Assembly (NCBI GenBank): GCA_016709845.1
Contig: JADJMA010000038.1
Location: 1-38,639 of the forward strand
DNA from: Flammeovirgaceae bacterium
Lineage (GTDB): Bacteria > Bacteroidota > Bacteroidia > Cytophagales > Cyclobacteriaceae
Length of the DNA stretch: 38,639 nucleotides
Direction of reading: 5' to 3'
The notes beneath the pieces are model-generated. The model was not told the origin of the DNA. It worked only from the letters and a program-made list of their open reading frames with translations, and did no database searches. Positions 28,701 through 37,166 of this stretch are shown here, piece after piece; positions within the stretch are counted from its first letter, which is position 1, and the number at the start of each line of letters is the position of its first letter. The position numbers were made by a program, and so were the translations under genes.

Positions 28701-31637
28701 GCGGACCAATAGTTGCGTCATCGGCCGGGTTATCAGAGGTAGATAAAAGCACCAGGTTATTGCCTGTAGTGAATGTGTTTACCACAGTTGTATTCAAGGT
28801 AAGACGGCCTCGAAGATTTAGTGGGGCCATACTATTGATAACAGTTGTACTTCCTACTCCACTGCCTACCGTAATGTTGTTGAACGTTGTAGAGTTTCCG
28901 GTTATGTTCTTAACACCAGCGGTTCTAAACAACACGGTACCCGAATTATGGTTGAACGAACCACTATTGGTTAAATCCGCGGTTAGCTCAATTGTACCAG
29001 AAGAAGAAGTGAGGGTATGACCTGAGGCAATTGTGAGACCATCAAAATTAATAGTTCCTGAACCCGTAATACTTGAGGTTGTACTTGGCAAACCATTTCC
29101 AAATGTTACTGTTGAGCTTCCTGTTCCCGCATTAAGGGTACAGCCATTGGCAACCGATAAAATTCCATCAATCGAAAAATTAGAGTTAGCACCAACACTT
29201 AACACATCGGCACCCACACCATCGCCCACTGTAAGATTGGTGAATGATTTGGTTCCGCCTACTGTAAATGCGCTAGTTGTTCGGCAAAACGAATTGTACC
29301 AAGGCTTGATAAATTTCCGGTTGTTCCCAATTGATCATCTCCGATAGAAATTATATTTGTTGCGGTATGATTTAAATTACCATTCAGGGTTAAGTCGCTG
29401 GTAATTGTAATGAGAGATGGGAAGGTGCTAATGTTGAGCGTATTGCCCGTGTTTATTATAAAATTATTAAAGGTTGTTGTAGGTAAGCCTGTTCCCGAAA
29501 GAGATCCATTGCTTGCAAAGGTTACCGTACCCCCAGTAAGATTAATTGTGCCGCCATTATTTTCAATGTTGCCCCTGACAATAAAATCTTCAACCCCATT
29601 CAAAGATTGACCACTATTGACCCGGAGGTTAGTAAAGTTTCTCGCGTTGGCTGCTGCCGATCCCGTTAAGGTAGTTGTGCCGTTAAAAATTACGGTTACA
29701 GAAGATGTAAAAGTTCCGCCTGTATTAATGGCGAAATTACTTGCTCCTGATAAGGTAAGATCGGCCCCAGCATTAGCGATAACGGGACCGTTGACTGTAA
29801 ATAAACCGCCAATTGAAAATGGGGAAGTATTTGCTGTAAGAGATCCGGTATTATTAACTGTAACTGTACCCGCAGTGCTGAAACCTGCGTTGGCGGTTAG
29901 AAAACCATTGATCGTGAGGGTACCCGCCACGGAAAAAGATGCGGTAGCTGTTTGTAGCGAACCGGTTGTTGCTGTTACCGTAACTGCCCCATTAGCTGTA
30001 AAGCCAGCATTCGAATTTAGGTTACCACCCACTGTTAATGTTCCGCCTACAGTAAAGGGAGAATTTGTTGTGAGTGTTCCGATAGGAATAGAGCTAGTAA
30101 TGTTGATAGTACCCAAAGCGGTAAAAGGGATACTGGCAGTAATTGCCGCATTATTATTAATTGCTATATTAAAAAAGGTCGTAGAAACCGGAGTTCCTTG
30201 AATGTTGTTAGACGTTCCCGTAAATCCAAGCGTGCCACTTGTTAAATTAATTGTTCCGTTGTTCGTTAAGTCACCCGCTATCGATAGTGTTACCGTACCT
30301 GTGGAAGTAAGCGTTCCCGTGGCTGATACAATCACATTATTAAAATTTTTGGCACCCGATCCGCTGAATTGTGTGTTGCTATCAAAAGTTACAAGTCCGT
30401 TTGCTGTAAAAACACCAGTACCCGCCATATTTCCTGAAATAGTGCCGCTTGCTGATGAGTTTGTGGTAAAAGTACCAGACGCAGTTGTGTTTAAAGTTCC
30501 AGCCACTGTGAAAGGTGCATTGCTTACCGTCATCGATGAACCTGCTCCGGTAACGGTTATCCCAGCGGCCGCATCAAATCCGGCATTAGCTGATAAAACA
30601 CCTCCCCCGCTTACTGTAAGCAGTCCGCCTACCGTAAAAGGGACGCTACTGCTGGTCATTGAAGAACCTGCCGATGTAACGGTAAGTGCGCCTTGAGCGT
30701 CTAAACCGACATTGGCCGTAAGAATACCATTGACAGTGATAGTCCCAACCCCTGTAATCAACCCGAATGCAGTCAGATTACCACTTGATGAAACTGTGAG
30801 GGCACCATCAACAGATAAGGGAATGATGTTAAAGATAGTTCCGCTTATTGTAACATTAAAAAAATTAGTCAGAGGGCCTGAACCGCTAATAGACTTAGCC
30901 GCTCCACTAAACGTCCATCTGCCGCTTGTAAAGTTAAGGGTACCGTTATTCGTAAAATTACCTGTTACAAACAGGTTAACATTTGTGGAGGCTGATACAC
31001 TGCCTGTTATAGTAACATCGTTAAAGGTCTTATTTCCACCGCCCGTTACCAGCGTAGTACCAGCGAAAGTTGTTGTTGCACTTGACGTAAATTGCCCCGT
31101 TCCACCAAGATTGCCGTTAATTGTCATGTTTATGGACGAGGTGGCTGTGGAGCCACCCGAAGACGCAACATTGAAAATAGAAGTCGAAACAGGCGTTCCT
31201 GTAACTGCTGTGGTGCCATTGAGATTAAACGTTCCAGAGGTATGAGTAATTGTCCCATTGTTTGCCAAGCTGGCGTTGTTGAAAATAATGACATTGTTCC
31301 CACCCCCAGAAATCATTAAGGTGCCATTAGCTGTTAATGGACCATTAACCAATAAATCAGTACTACCGCCATTGTTTACGCTTAACGTTACCCCAGGATT
31401 TATTATTACCGCGCCAGTTGCTTGTATAATTGTTTGGTCGATTGTAACTGGAGCAGTTACTGTAATTGTGTGACCCGCTAGAATGGTTATTGATGTTGTA
31501 TTATTAAAAACGGGGACAATATTTGGAGTCCAGGATAATGGATCATTCCAATTTCCAGATCCTAAACCCGAAGAAACCGTTTGAGCCTGTACGCCTAAAC
31601 TCGTCATTAGAATAAATAACCCGATCAATATTCTCAT
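25746..31637 (-). CDS. Giant T9SS-sorted surface protein with beta-helix-like and Ig-like repeats (frameshifted)
   Basis: Secreted protein of about 1,960 residues. The start is MRILIGLFILMTSLGVQA, a signal peptide. A first region of some 850 residues is very rich in Thr, Ser, Gly and Asn, with recurring units such as FTVGGLLTVSGGGVLSANAG and TGAGSSMTVSNAPFTVAGTL, which suggests a stacked beta-helix. A middle domain includes IWRYIASPVVGSTVSQLKAA and SLIGNPYPSAIIWDP. At least four Ig-like units of about 85 residues follow, each with YxWY(D/E)S...F.TP...YFV....GCEG. The end has SVDIYPNPATEIIVIHASGQ and GKGLYVLRLTSGKN, the type-A T9SS sorting domain. Five or so indels (near 29250, 28440, 26490, 26320, 25915) and one at the last codons split it. 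The protein presumably reaches the cell surface or is released. A candidate -7 box lies upstream. Confidence 0.85.
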
Positions 31638-31668
31638 AAGTTCACTTCAATCTGGATTCAATAATTAT

Positions 31669-31676
31669 CAAAGATA
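31669..31676 (-). promoter_or_regulatory. Candidate -7 box of the T9SS protein gene
   Basis: On the minus strand this reads TATCTTTG, an exact match to TAnnTTTG, about 32 bases before the start codon at 31637. No TTG is seen at the -33 distance. If correct, transcription begins close to 31662 and would include the small PID-CTERM-like gene. Confidence 0.4.
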
Positions 31677-31711
31677 AACAAAATATGAACTTTTTACCTT
31701 CTCATTACATA

Positions 31712-32833
31712 CTACTTGTTCATTATTTTGTAACCCTGCGTCCAATACATTTCAATTAATCGAATGACCTCAGTCTGCTCGTCTATTCCATTATTAGAAG
31801 GGAGGCATAAGCCCCGATTGAAATACTCTTCCGAATTTCCATTTAAAAAACTCAGAGAACTTTGGCAAAGGAGCTGTAAATGCATCGGCTTCCAAAGAGG
31901 TCTTGTCTCAATGGAATTGTTTTTTAAATTATTGGCAATCAAGTCTTTGTCTTTACTGTCCTCAAACACAAAAGCAGAAAGCCAGCGGTTGGAGATCCTA
32001 ATTTCTGTGTCGACCTGAAAGCTGCATTTATCTTTTAAAGCTTCTCTATACCGACTGAAAACAGCTTGTCGAGCTGAATTTTTATTGGACAAGAGAGGCA
32101 ATTGGCTTAAACCCATCGCGGCATTCAAAGAACTCATCAGGTAGTTAAACCCAATGGAGCGATGCTCATAGTACGGCCGATCCTCACGCGCCTGAGAAGC
32201 ATAAAAACGTGCTTTTTCAGCTAATTGAGGCTCTTTTGTAATCAAAGCTCCACCGCCATAGGTAGTTATTGCCTTGTTATTGTTAAATGAATAAACTCCA
32301 ATTCGCCCGAAGGTGCCTGTTAACCGAGTCTGATAGGTTGACCCCAGTGATTCGGCCGCATCTTCAATAAGATCAATTCCTTCGCGATATGCTATTTCCA
32401 AGATCTCCTGCATTTGGGCTGGCATTCCATAGGTATGGACAATGATTATCGCTTTGGGAAGAGTTCCCTTTTTCTTTTGCGCGTCTATCGCTTGTTCGAG
32501 CAGGGCTGGGTCCATGTTCCAGGTCTCCCGTTCACAATCCACCAACACGGGTGTTGCACCGACATACAGAATCGGGTTAATGGTTGCCACATAGGTGAAG
32601 GTAGGAGCTATTACCACGTCTCCGGGGCCAATCCCCAATGCAAGTAATGCCAGGTGAATAGCAGCTGTACCCGAATTAGTAGCCACTACATGCGGCATGC
32701 CTGTCAACGTAGCTAATTCATTTTCAAAATCGGTGATGATTTGGTTGTGATGCACGCCCTCATAGGATCTTAACACTTTTGTTAAAGCATCAACATCAAT
32801 GGGGTTATAGGAAAGCGGAATTCGATACGGCAT
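31712..32833 (-). CDS. PglE-like UDP-4-keto sugar aminotransferase (DegT family)
   Basis: PLP-dependent aminotransferase of the DegT/DnrJ/EryC1 family. It converts the 4-keto sugar made by the dehydratase into a 4-amino sugar. Motifs are ATNSGTAAIHLALLALGIGP, APTFTYVATINPILYVGATP, IDLIEDAAESLGSTYQTRLT and YSFNNNKAITTYGGGALIT, whose Lys binds PLP. Towards the end RISNRWLSAFVFED, IETRPLWKPMHLQLL and FLNGNSEEYFNRGLCLPSNN match, in my reading, the pattern of Campylobacter PglE (NRWLS, ETRPLWK.MH, LNG.S..F..G.CLPSG). It is 373 residues with an intact frame. It lies 74 bases upstream of the T9SS protein gene in the same orientation. PglE function is inferred from motif likeness plus the adjacent PglD, PglC and PglF homologues. 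Confidence 0.85.
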   Translation of the reverse strand: MPYRIPLSYNPIDVDALTKVLRSYEGVHHNQIITDFENELATLTGMPHVVATNSGTAAIHLALLALGIGPGDVVIAPTFTYVATINPILYVGATPVLVDCERETWNMDPALLEQAIDAQKKKGTLPKAIIIVHTYGMPAQMQEILEIAYREGIDLIEDAAESLGSTYQTRLTGTFGRIGVYSFNNNKAITTYGGGALITKEPQLAEKARFYASQAREDRPYYEHRSIGFNYLMSSLNAAMGLSQLPLLSNKNSARQAVFSRYREALKDKCSFQVDTEIRISNRWLSAFVFEDSKDKDLIANNLKNNSIETRPLWKPMHLQLLCQSSLSFLNGNSEEYFNRGLCLPSNNGIDEQTEVIRLIEMYWTQGYKIMNK

Positions 32834-32876
32834 CTTAGTTTCGAAAGGTAGGGGGAAAATGGGGAATAGTAAATGG

Positions 32877-32988
32877 TAGGCGGTAGGCGGTGAGCGGTAA
32901 GCAGTAATCGGTAAGCGGTAAGCGGTAATCAGTAAGTGGTAATCGATATTTGGTAAGCGGTAAGTAGAAGTCGGTAAGCAGTAAGAAA
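32877..32988. repeat. Heptanucleotide tandem array, consensus TAAGCGG
   Basis: About 16 contiguous 7-base units, consensus TAAGCGG, with variants such as TAGGCGG, TAAGCAG, TAATCGG and TATTTGG. The period holds exactly across the whole stretch without gaps, although unit identity decays to the right. It lies between the PglE-like gene start and the exosortase-associated gene, so it sits in the likely upstream region of the aminotransferase. Confidence 0.85.
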
Positions 32989-33036
32989 TAAATTGATGAT
33001 TGATGCAGGGTTTTGAATGATGAATTACTTCAAGTG

Positions 33037-33519
33037 TTACCTCACCCCCCGCCTCCGTAAAACTTCGGGCGGGCAGGCTAGCCCCTCTCCCCGGGGAGAG
33101 GGGTTTGGATTTAATTTCTGATATAAGAAACCAAACATTAATAGAAACATCAGCAAGGGATTAACAATCATGCGATGGATTTGTGATAAGAAGGGTGATG
33201 ATAGTTCGGAGTCACCTTCTAAAGAAAGTTTTACAGTAAAGTATAGCGGCAGGATAATTAAAAGCTCCACCAAGAAGACAAGAAAAAGCAGCTTTTTAAA
33301 AATTTTGTTTGTTGAAACAATGTCCAAATAATAACCATACACGCGGTGTCATTTAAGATCAATCTACCCGTGCGATTAAAAATGAAGATTGCATTAGCAT
33401 TTTTAATTTCCAGTGCTTCGCAAGATTGAATTTAACATATCCGCATAGCTTACCCGTTGAAATAAGTAAATCAAAACCAAGGCTAGCAGTGCGAAGCCCA
33501 GTATCATGTAGCGCTTCAT
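33037..33519 (-). CDS. Exosortase F system-associated protein (one frameshift, repeat-derived tail)
   Basis: Small membrane protein that accompanies XrtF. It starts at ATG 33519 (MKRYMILGFALLALVLIYLF), overlapping the xrtF stop by the ATGA arrangement. One missing T near 33408 splits the frame. Repair gives NAIFIFNRTGRLILNDTACM, a phrase of the partner family, then KKLLFLVFLVELLIILPLYF, and FLSQIHRMIVNPLLMFLLMF with FLYQK, the usual C-terminal block. The last 22 residues or so (NPNPSPRGEGLACPP and onward) are encoded by a GC-rich palindromic repeat and are not part of the family. The natural end should be near FLYQK. About 160 residues in this form. Its role with XrtF is unknown. Confidence 0.75.
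33041..33110. repeat. GC-rich palindromic dispersed repeat, copy 1
   Basis: Contains CCCCTCTCCCC followed at once by its exact reverse complement (33082-33103) and the block CGTAAAACTTCGGGCGGG (33055-33072). The latter recurs at 36817-36834, showing a dispersed family. The unit lies across the 3' end of the exosortase-associated gene and supplies its stop codon. Confidence 0.75.
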
Positions 33520-34061
33520 GGCTTTGGATTGATAAGTTTCTTAACCGAAAATCCACTTGCCTTTTCCATCCACCACCACCAAAGCGCAAACACAATGAGA
33601 TAAATAGTTGCTGTGAATAAGTATTTGTGCACGTAATAAAAATAGCGTTGCCAATATCCGGCCACATAATAGAGCGCAACGACCCGCAGCAGATTTGCAA
33701 AATAAATAATGACGATGCCCATCGGTAAAAACCAGGCGAGCTGTTTCGCCTTGCCACGAAAGGCAAAAAGAAACGACACAAAAACAACCATCACATTGAT
33801 TCCATTGCATCCTTCAAAAACACTGATGACTGATTGCGAATCCTTCATGATGGAAATTGTGGGTGCAGAAATCTTAGGCTGGGTTGACGTTTGTTCTCCC
33901 AAAAGATTGACAACGAAAGATGTTTGTTCCGTAACCATCTTGGTAGCCCAATCAGCCGATCCCTGATAGGAGGAAATCCATAGCCCGTAAATAAGGTTTA
34001 ATCCGAGATAAAGTCCCAGAAAGACACCTAAAAATCGAAACGCAGGAATAAACTCTTTCAT
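33516..34061 (-). CDS. xrtF: Exosortase family protein XrtF
   Basis: Integral membrane transpeptidase-like protein of the exosortase/archaeosortase superfamily, 181 residues. Hydrophobic helices cover about 8-30, 88-101, 107-134 and 145-165. The proposed catalytic triad is visible: Cys85 in VFEGCNGINVMVVFVSFL, Arg126 in YFANLLRVVALYYVAGYW and His145 in FYYVHKYLFTATIYL. The short length and the GCNGIN block match the XrtF type of Bacteroidota. The frame is intact. The ATG overlaps the acetyltransferase stop (TAATG) and the stop overlaps the partner's start (ATGA). Its substrate has not been demonstrated; the 59-residue protein with a C-terminal anchor in this window is a candidate. Assignment to the XrtF subtype is strong because of the partner. 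Confidence 0.9.
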   Translation of the reverse strand: MKEFIPAFRFLGVFLGLYLGLNLIYGLWISSYQGSADWATKMVTEQTSFVVNLLGEQTSTQPKISAPTISIMKDSQSVISVFEGCNGINVMVVFVSFLFAFRGKAKQLAWFLPMGIVIIYFANLLRVVALYYVAGYWQRYFYYVHKYLFTATIYLIVFALWWWWMEKASGFSVKKLINPKP

Positions 34062-34693
34062 TATTTTTTTGCCGGTACACCTTTCACTGTGCTCTTGTTC
34101 TCCACATTTTGTGTTACAATGGCTCCTGCCCCCACACGCGCGCCACTTCCTATTCGGAGATGTTGTAGTACGGAAGCTCCGGTGCCAATTAAAACTTGAT
34201 CTTCGACGTTAACAAACCCAGACAAATGTACGCCTGGCATTATGCAAGAAAAGTTTCCGATGGAAACATCATGGCCGATGGTTGAGTTTAAATTGATCAG
34301 TACGTGCGCTCCTGTTTTTATATCAATGGTTAATTGACAACCGGCTGTAATAATGGTTCCGTCACCCAGTTCAATTCCTAAACCCACACCTGCTTTTGGA
34401 TGAATTAAAACCGGAAATGAAATCTGAGAATTCGTTATTCCCGATACGATCTTTGCTTTGATTAGCGGGTCGCCCACTGCCACTGCGGCATTCAGTTTAT
34501 AATCAATCTTGCTGAGGTCAGCAATCTTTCCCAATACTAAATGACCGGCCACCTTGTTTCCCATTGGAACGGCATCATCATAAAAGCCGATTACATTCCA
34601 GGTTAATTCCTCTTGATTGATCTGATGAATCAGCACTGCGATTTCCTTACCCAATCCCCCTGCTCCTACTATGGCTATATCTTTCAAACTCAT
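34061..34693 (-). CDS. PglD-like sugar N-acetyltransferase (NeuD family)
   Basis: Acyltransferase of the NeuD/PglD family. It would N-acetylate the 4-amino group of UDP-4-amino sugar to give UDP-di-N-acetylbacillosamine. The N-terminal Rossmann part has IAIVGAGGLGKEIAVLIHQI and VIGFYDDAVPMGNKVAGHLV. The left-handed beta-helix follows, with INLNSTIGHDVSIGNFSCIM containing the catalytic His, MPGVHLSGFVNVEDQVLIGT and GARVGAGAIVTQNVENK, and VKGVPAKK at the end. It is 210 residues, intact. It overlaps the PglC-like gene (ATGA at the start) and xrtF (TAATG at the end). The acyl substrate is inferred from the neighbours. Confidence 0.9.
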   Translation of the reverse strand: MSLKDIAIVGAGGLGKEIAVLIHQINQEELTWNVIGFYDDAVPMGNKVAGHLVLGKIADLSKIDYKLNAAVAVGDPLIKAKIVSGITNSQISFPVLIHPKAGVGLGIELGDGTIITAGCQLTIDIKTGAHVLINLNSTIGHDVSIGNFSCIMPGVHLSGFVNVEDQVLIGTGASVLQHLRIGSGARVGAGAIVTQNVENKSTVKGVPAKK

Positions 34694-35266
34694 TCGGTAA
34701 ATTTCTTTTCGTGAAGAGAAGTGTCTTTCTTAAAAGAAAGGACTAAAATAAATGTTTTAAGTAATATTTTCAGATCTAATAAAAAGGAGATGTTATTTAC
34801 ATAGTAAAGATCACGTTCAAATTTTTCTTGCCATGAGATAGAATTCTTGCCAGACACCTGTGCCCATCCGGTAATTCCCGGAGAAACATCATGTCTCTTG
34901 ATTTTGTTCAACTGAAAACAACGTGCTATACTCAACCGGCAACGGTCGCGGGCCGATAAATGACATCTCGCCTTTTAGCACATTCCAGAGTTGTGGAAGC
35001 TCATCGAGGTTCGATTGCCTTAAAAAGTTGCCCCATCCGAATTCACGGAGGTGAAGAGGTTTATTTTGATCGGATGACAGCGTCCGGAATTTCCAAAGCG
35101 TAAATGGTTTATTCGTTTCGTCCGATACGTTCTGTAAAAAGAAAATTGAAAATTCACCTGTGAGTCCGTACCCTAATACAATCAGCAATAGCAGCACCGT
35201 GATCGGAATGAATAGTAACACGATCACACAATAGTCTATCAGCGGCTTGATGTGTCTGTATTGCAA
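34690..35266 (-). CDS. PglC-like phosphoglycosyl transferase (one frameshift)
   Basis: Monotopic phosphoglycosyl transferase that transfers a phosphosugar to undecaprenyl phosphate, starting glycan assembly at the inner membrane. An N-terminal hydrophobic helix (DYCVIVLLFIPITVLLLLIV) is followed by FTLWKFRTLSSDQNKPLHLR. The catalytic Asp-Glu dyad is in RQSNLDELPQLWNVLKGEMS, then FIGPRPLPVEY and, after one indel between 34905 and 34925, KRHDVSPGITGWAQVSGKNS. The usual RxG after PIFFxQ is replaced by NVSDE. It would be about 192 residues, typical of PglC. The stop overlaps the start of the acetyltransferase. No gene lies upstream on this strand for about 890 bases, so it probably heads the XrtF operon. 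Confidence 0.88.
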
Positions 35267-35352
35267 GCAGTAGTTGTTTGATGTAAAATTAACCTGATTA
35301 GGACGCGTTACAAACGTGCGCCAGTTTAAGAGATCTCAAATGAACCTGCATA

Positions 35353-35460
35353 GGAGGAGTTTAATGATTCACTATCGACTCATGAATTGTGGGATCCCTG
35401 CTAAGGCCAGGATGACCATACAGGTGAGCAGAAATTTTGCTCCACGGCCGCATGGCCGCG
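35353..35460. repeat. Dispersed ~110-bp repeat family, copy A
   Basis: Carries GGAGGAGTTTAATGATTC, then ...CATGAATTGTGGGATCCCTG, a GGCCAGGATGAC block and a tail TTTGCTCCACGGCCGC. Copies B (35579-35688) and C (38510-38639) repeat these blocks in the same order. The rest of the 35267-35823 gap holds no credible gene; the short ORFs in it read through these repeats. Confidence 0.8.
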
Positions 35461-35578
35461 TGATGGCTTCCAGACTGTCGCCCTTACGCACCCGCTTACA
35501 ACCGCACCACCCGCGAAAGTCCGAAGGTCAGCCATCACTGGAGAGTTTTTAGATTCTCTTGAGGAAGAGATATCCCCT

Positions 35579-35688
35579 ATTTTTTACGATCCCAAATGTC
35601 ATTGAATTCGGAGGAGTTTAATGATTCGCTTAGACCCCATGAATTATGGGATCCCTGCTCAAAGGCCGGGATGACAATACGGAAGAAA
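35579..35688. repeat. Dispersed ~110-bp repeat family, copy B
   Basis: Shares GTCATTGAATTC, GGAGGAGTTTAATGATTCGC, TTAGACCC and ATGAATTATGGGATC with copy C, and the GGATGACAA block. It lacks the CTCCACGGCCGC tail seen in copies A and C. Homology with copy C begins before the GAATTC, in a T-rich run near 35579. Confidence 0.8.
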
Positions 35689-35823
35689 AAACCCCCACCA
35701 AACCTGCTTATGACTTGGTACGGGCAGGCCTACCAGACCCGGCAGGCAGGATCTCCAAAGGAAATGGGGAGTTGATTTTAATAATGCGATTTTATCTAAG
35801 CTTTTTTGTGCATACCTTCAATA

Positions 35824-36020
35824 ATGAAGAAAATTGCCTTGATCCTTTTTCTTGCGTTGGGATGTGAGATCAAAATCTTGGTTATATCCAAGTTCCATGT
35901 TCAGCAACCGATCCCAATAGAGTTGGAGCTGTCTGCAAAGATGGAATTAGCCGCAAAGGTACTGCCAGTAATGTGTGCGGAAGCCTTGGAGGAGTGGATA
36001 AATGGGTATGCGATAAATAA
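35824..36020 (+). CDS. Small Cys-rich lipoprotein candidate (one frameshift)
   Basis: Reading from ATG 35824 gives MKKIALILFLALGC, a lipoprotein signal with lipobox LALGC. An indel just after the Cys, near 35866, shifts the frame. In the alternative frame the sequence continues DQNLGYIQVPCSATDPNRVG, AVCKDGISRKGTASNVC, and GSLGGVDKWVCDK with a stop at 36018-36020. The VCKDG...C....GGV..W pattern resembles the short DUF3761-like domain (CxDG...C..HGGV..W). It would be about 65 residues, envelope-anchored. In the uncorrected frame the ORF reads on to 36033 without any recognisable motif. It is the only plus-strand gene inside the glycan locus. Function unknown, and the frame repair is a judgement. 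Confidence 0.45.
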
Positions 36021-36158
36021 CTACTGCGACTGAAGAATCGGAAAAATTAACCATTCATTTCTGCAGACAGAATCCAGAAATTCCAAAGATTAGATTGCTA
36101 GCCATTTCAAGTGATCTGAATTTGTAAGAAAGTTAACTCGTCCTTTTAATGTCCCTGA

Positions 36159-36755
36159 TTACTTCTTTCGAAAAATCAACCAAATGGTACTCATGATTAT
36201 TTTAATATCCGTCCACAGTGACTGTTCTGTGATGTATTGTAAATTCAGCGCAAGCTTTACGGGCATTATTTCTCGGATATAATAATCGATCGGGTCACTT
36301 TTACCCGCTAGCAGTTCATTTTCATTTCTGAATTCGATAGACGCATAATCAGTAATGCCTGGCTTTACCGAAATGACTTTTACTTGCTCTGAATTATATA
36401 AGTCAACAAATTTTTTTAGCTCCGGACGTGGACCGACCAAACTCATGGTACCCATTAATACATTTATAAGTTGCGGCAGCTCATCAATTTTATATTTCCG
36501 CAGGTAGTAACCCACGTTTGTTATTCTTGGATCGCGCGCACCAACGGTAATAGCCGTATGTTTATCCGCATTAACACGCATGGTTCTGAATTTAAAAAGT
36601 TTGAACAACTTACCACCCTTGCCTACGCGTTGCTGCAAATAAAATATGGGACCGATGGAATCCAGTTTGATGATGAAGGCGATAAGTAAAAAGAAAGGAA
36701 AAAGTAGTATTAGGCCTACCCCTGAAACTAGCAGGTCGAGGATTCTTTTAGTCAT
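36159..36755 (-). CDS. Second bacterial sugar transferase (phosphoglycosyl transferase)
   Basis: Another undecaprenyl-phosphate phosphosugar transferase, 198 residues and intact. It shows the N-terminal helix (LLVSGVGLILLFPFFLLIAF), PIFYLQQRVGKGGKLFKLFK with the full QxRxG motif, FKFRTMRVNADKHTAITVGA, and KIDELPQLINVLMGTMSLVG with the Asp-Glu dyad, then GPRPELKKFVDLYN and VKPGITDYASIEFRNENELL. It resembles the short WcaJ/EpsL type. Having two such enzymes in one region suggests two glycan chains or two initiating sugars. It lies downstream of the second aminotransferase on the same strand, separated by about 410 bases of repeat-rich DNA. Confidence 0.9.
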   Translation of the reverse strand: MTKRILDLLVSGVGLILLFPFFLLIAFIIKLDSIGPIFYLQQRVGKGGKLFKLFKFRTMRVNADKHTAITVGARDPRITNVGYYLRKYKIDELPQLINVLMGTMSLVGPRPELKKFVDLYNSEQVKVISVKPGITDYASIEFRNENELLAGKSDPIDYYIREIMPVKLALNLQYITEQSLWTDIKIIMSTIWLIFRKK

Positions 36756-36800
36756 GCGGAGTAGCGGGCTTTGGCATGAAACAAAGGTAGGAGATAATTT

Positions 36801-36856
36801 CCCTCACTCCCAGCCTTCGTAAAACTTCGGGCGGGCCACCCCTTGGGGGGGGGGTT
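36801..36856. repeat. GC-rich dispersed repeat, copy 2, with G homopolymer
   Basis: Repeats the CGTAAAACTTCGGGCGGG block of copy 1 at 36817-36834, followed by a run of ten G (36845-36854) where the palindromic part of copy 1 would be. The rest of 36756-37166 holds no credible gene: it is G-rich up to 36960, then carries CTTGTC...GACAAG and a GC-rich stretch. Confidence 0.6.
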
Positions 36857-37166
36857 GGTTAAAAAGTGCCCCCAAACGTGAAATTAGTGTTGCTTTCGGA
36901 TAATGCGGTTCCCTGTCCGGGGGGGTCAGGGTGGGGATGCTGGGGGCGGCCCGGGGTTTAGTCCTAGGTTGGCTTTTTATTTTGGTTTCCTCCGCGGGTG
37001 CTCGCTTCTTGAATCAATGTATGAGGTGCTTCGGGGTTCAGAGATCATGGTTTTTCTTGTCCTTTGGCTGACAAGAACAAAGGTCAAGGCCGAAGATACG
37101 CCCTTGGCTTGCCACACACCGCCCGCTTTTCGGCCAGGCCAGCGCCAAGGTTTCAAATAGGCGTAG

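Noticed and set aside
29617..31245. Three long plus-strand open frames (194, 164 and 177 codons) opposite the T9SS protein
   Set aside because: They lie antisense to a repeat-rich, Thr/Gly/Val-rich protein whose complement lacks stops by composition. The products are Val/Pro-rich with no domain, and the minus-strand reading has signal peptide, repeats and sorting tail.
32877..32988. CRISPR array
   Set aside because: The repeated unit is only 7 bases without spacers, and no cas genes are present.
33359..33810. Two minus-strand ORFs overlapping xrtF in other frames
   Set aside because: The xrtF frame has the full exosortase motif set and is intact. The overlapping ORFs have no recognisable features and are shadow frames.
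35316..35867. Short plus-strand ORFs in the repeat-rich gap
   Set aside because: They read through the dispersed repeats, with no signal peptide or domain, and change frame between copies of the same repeat.
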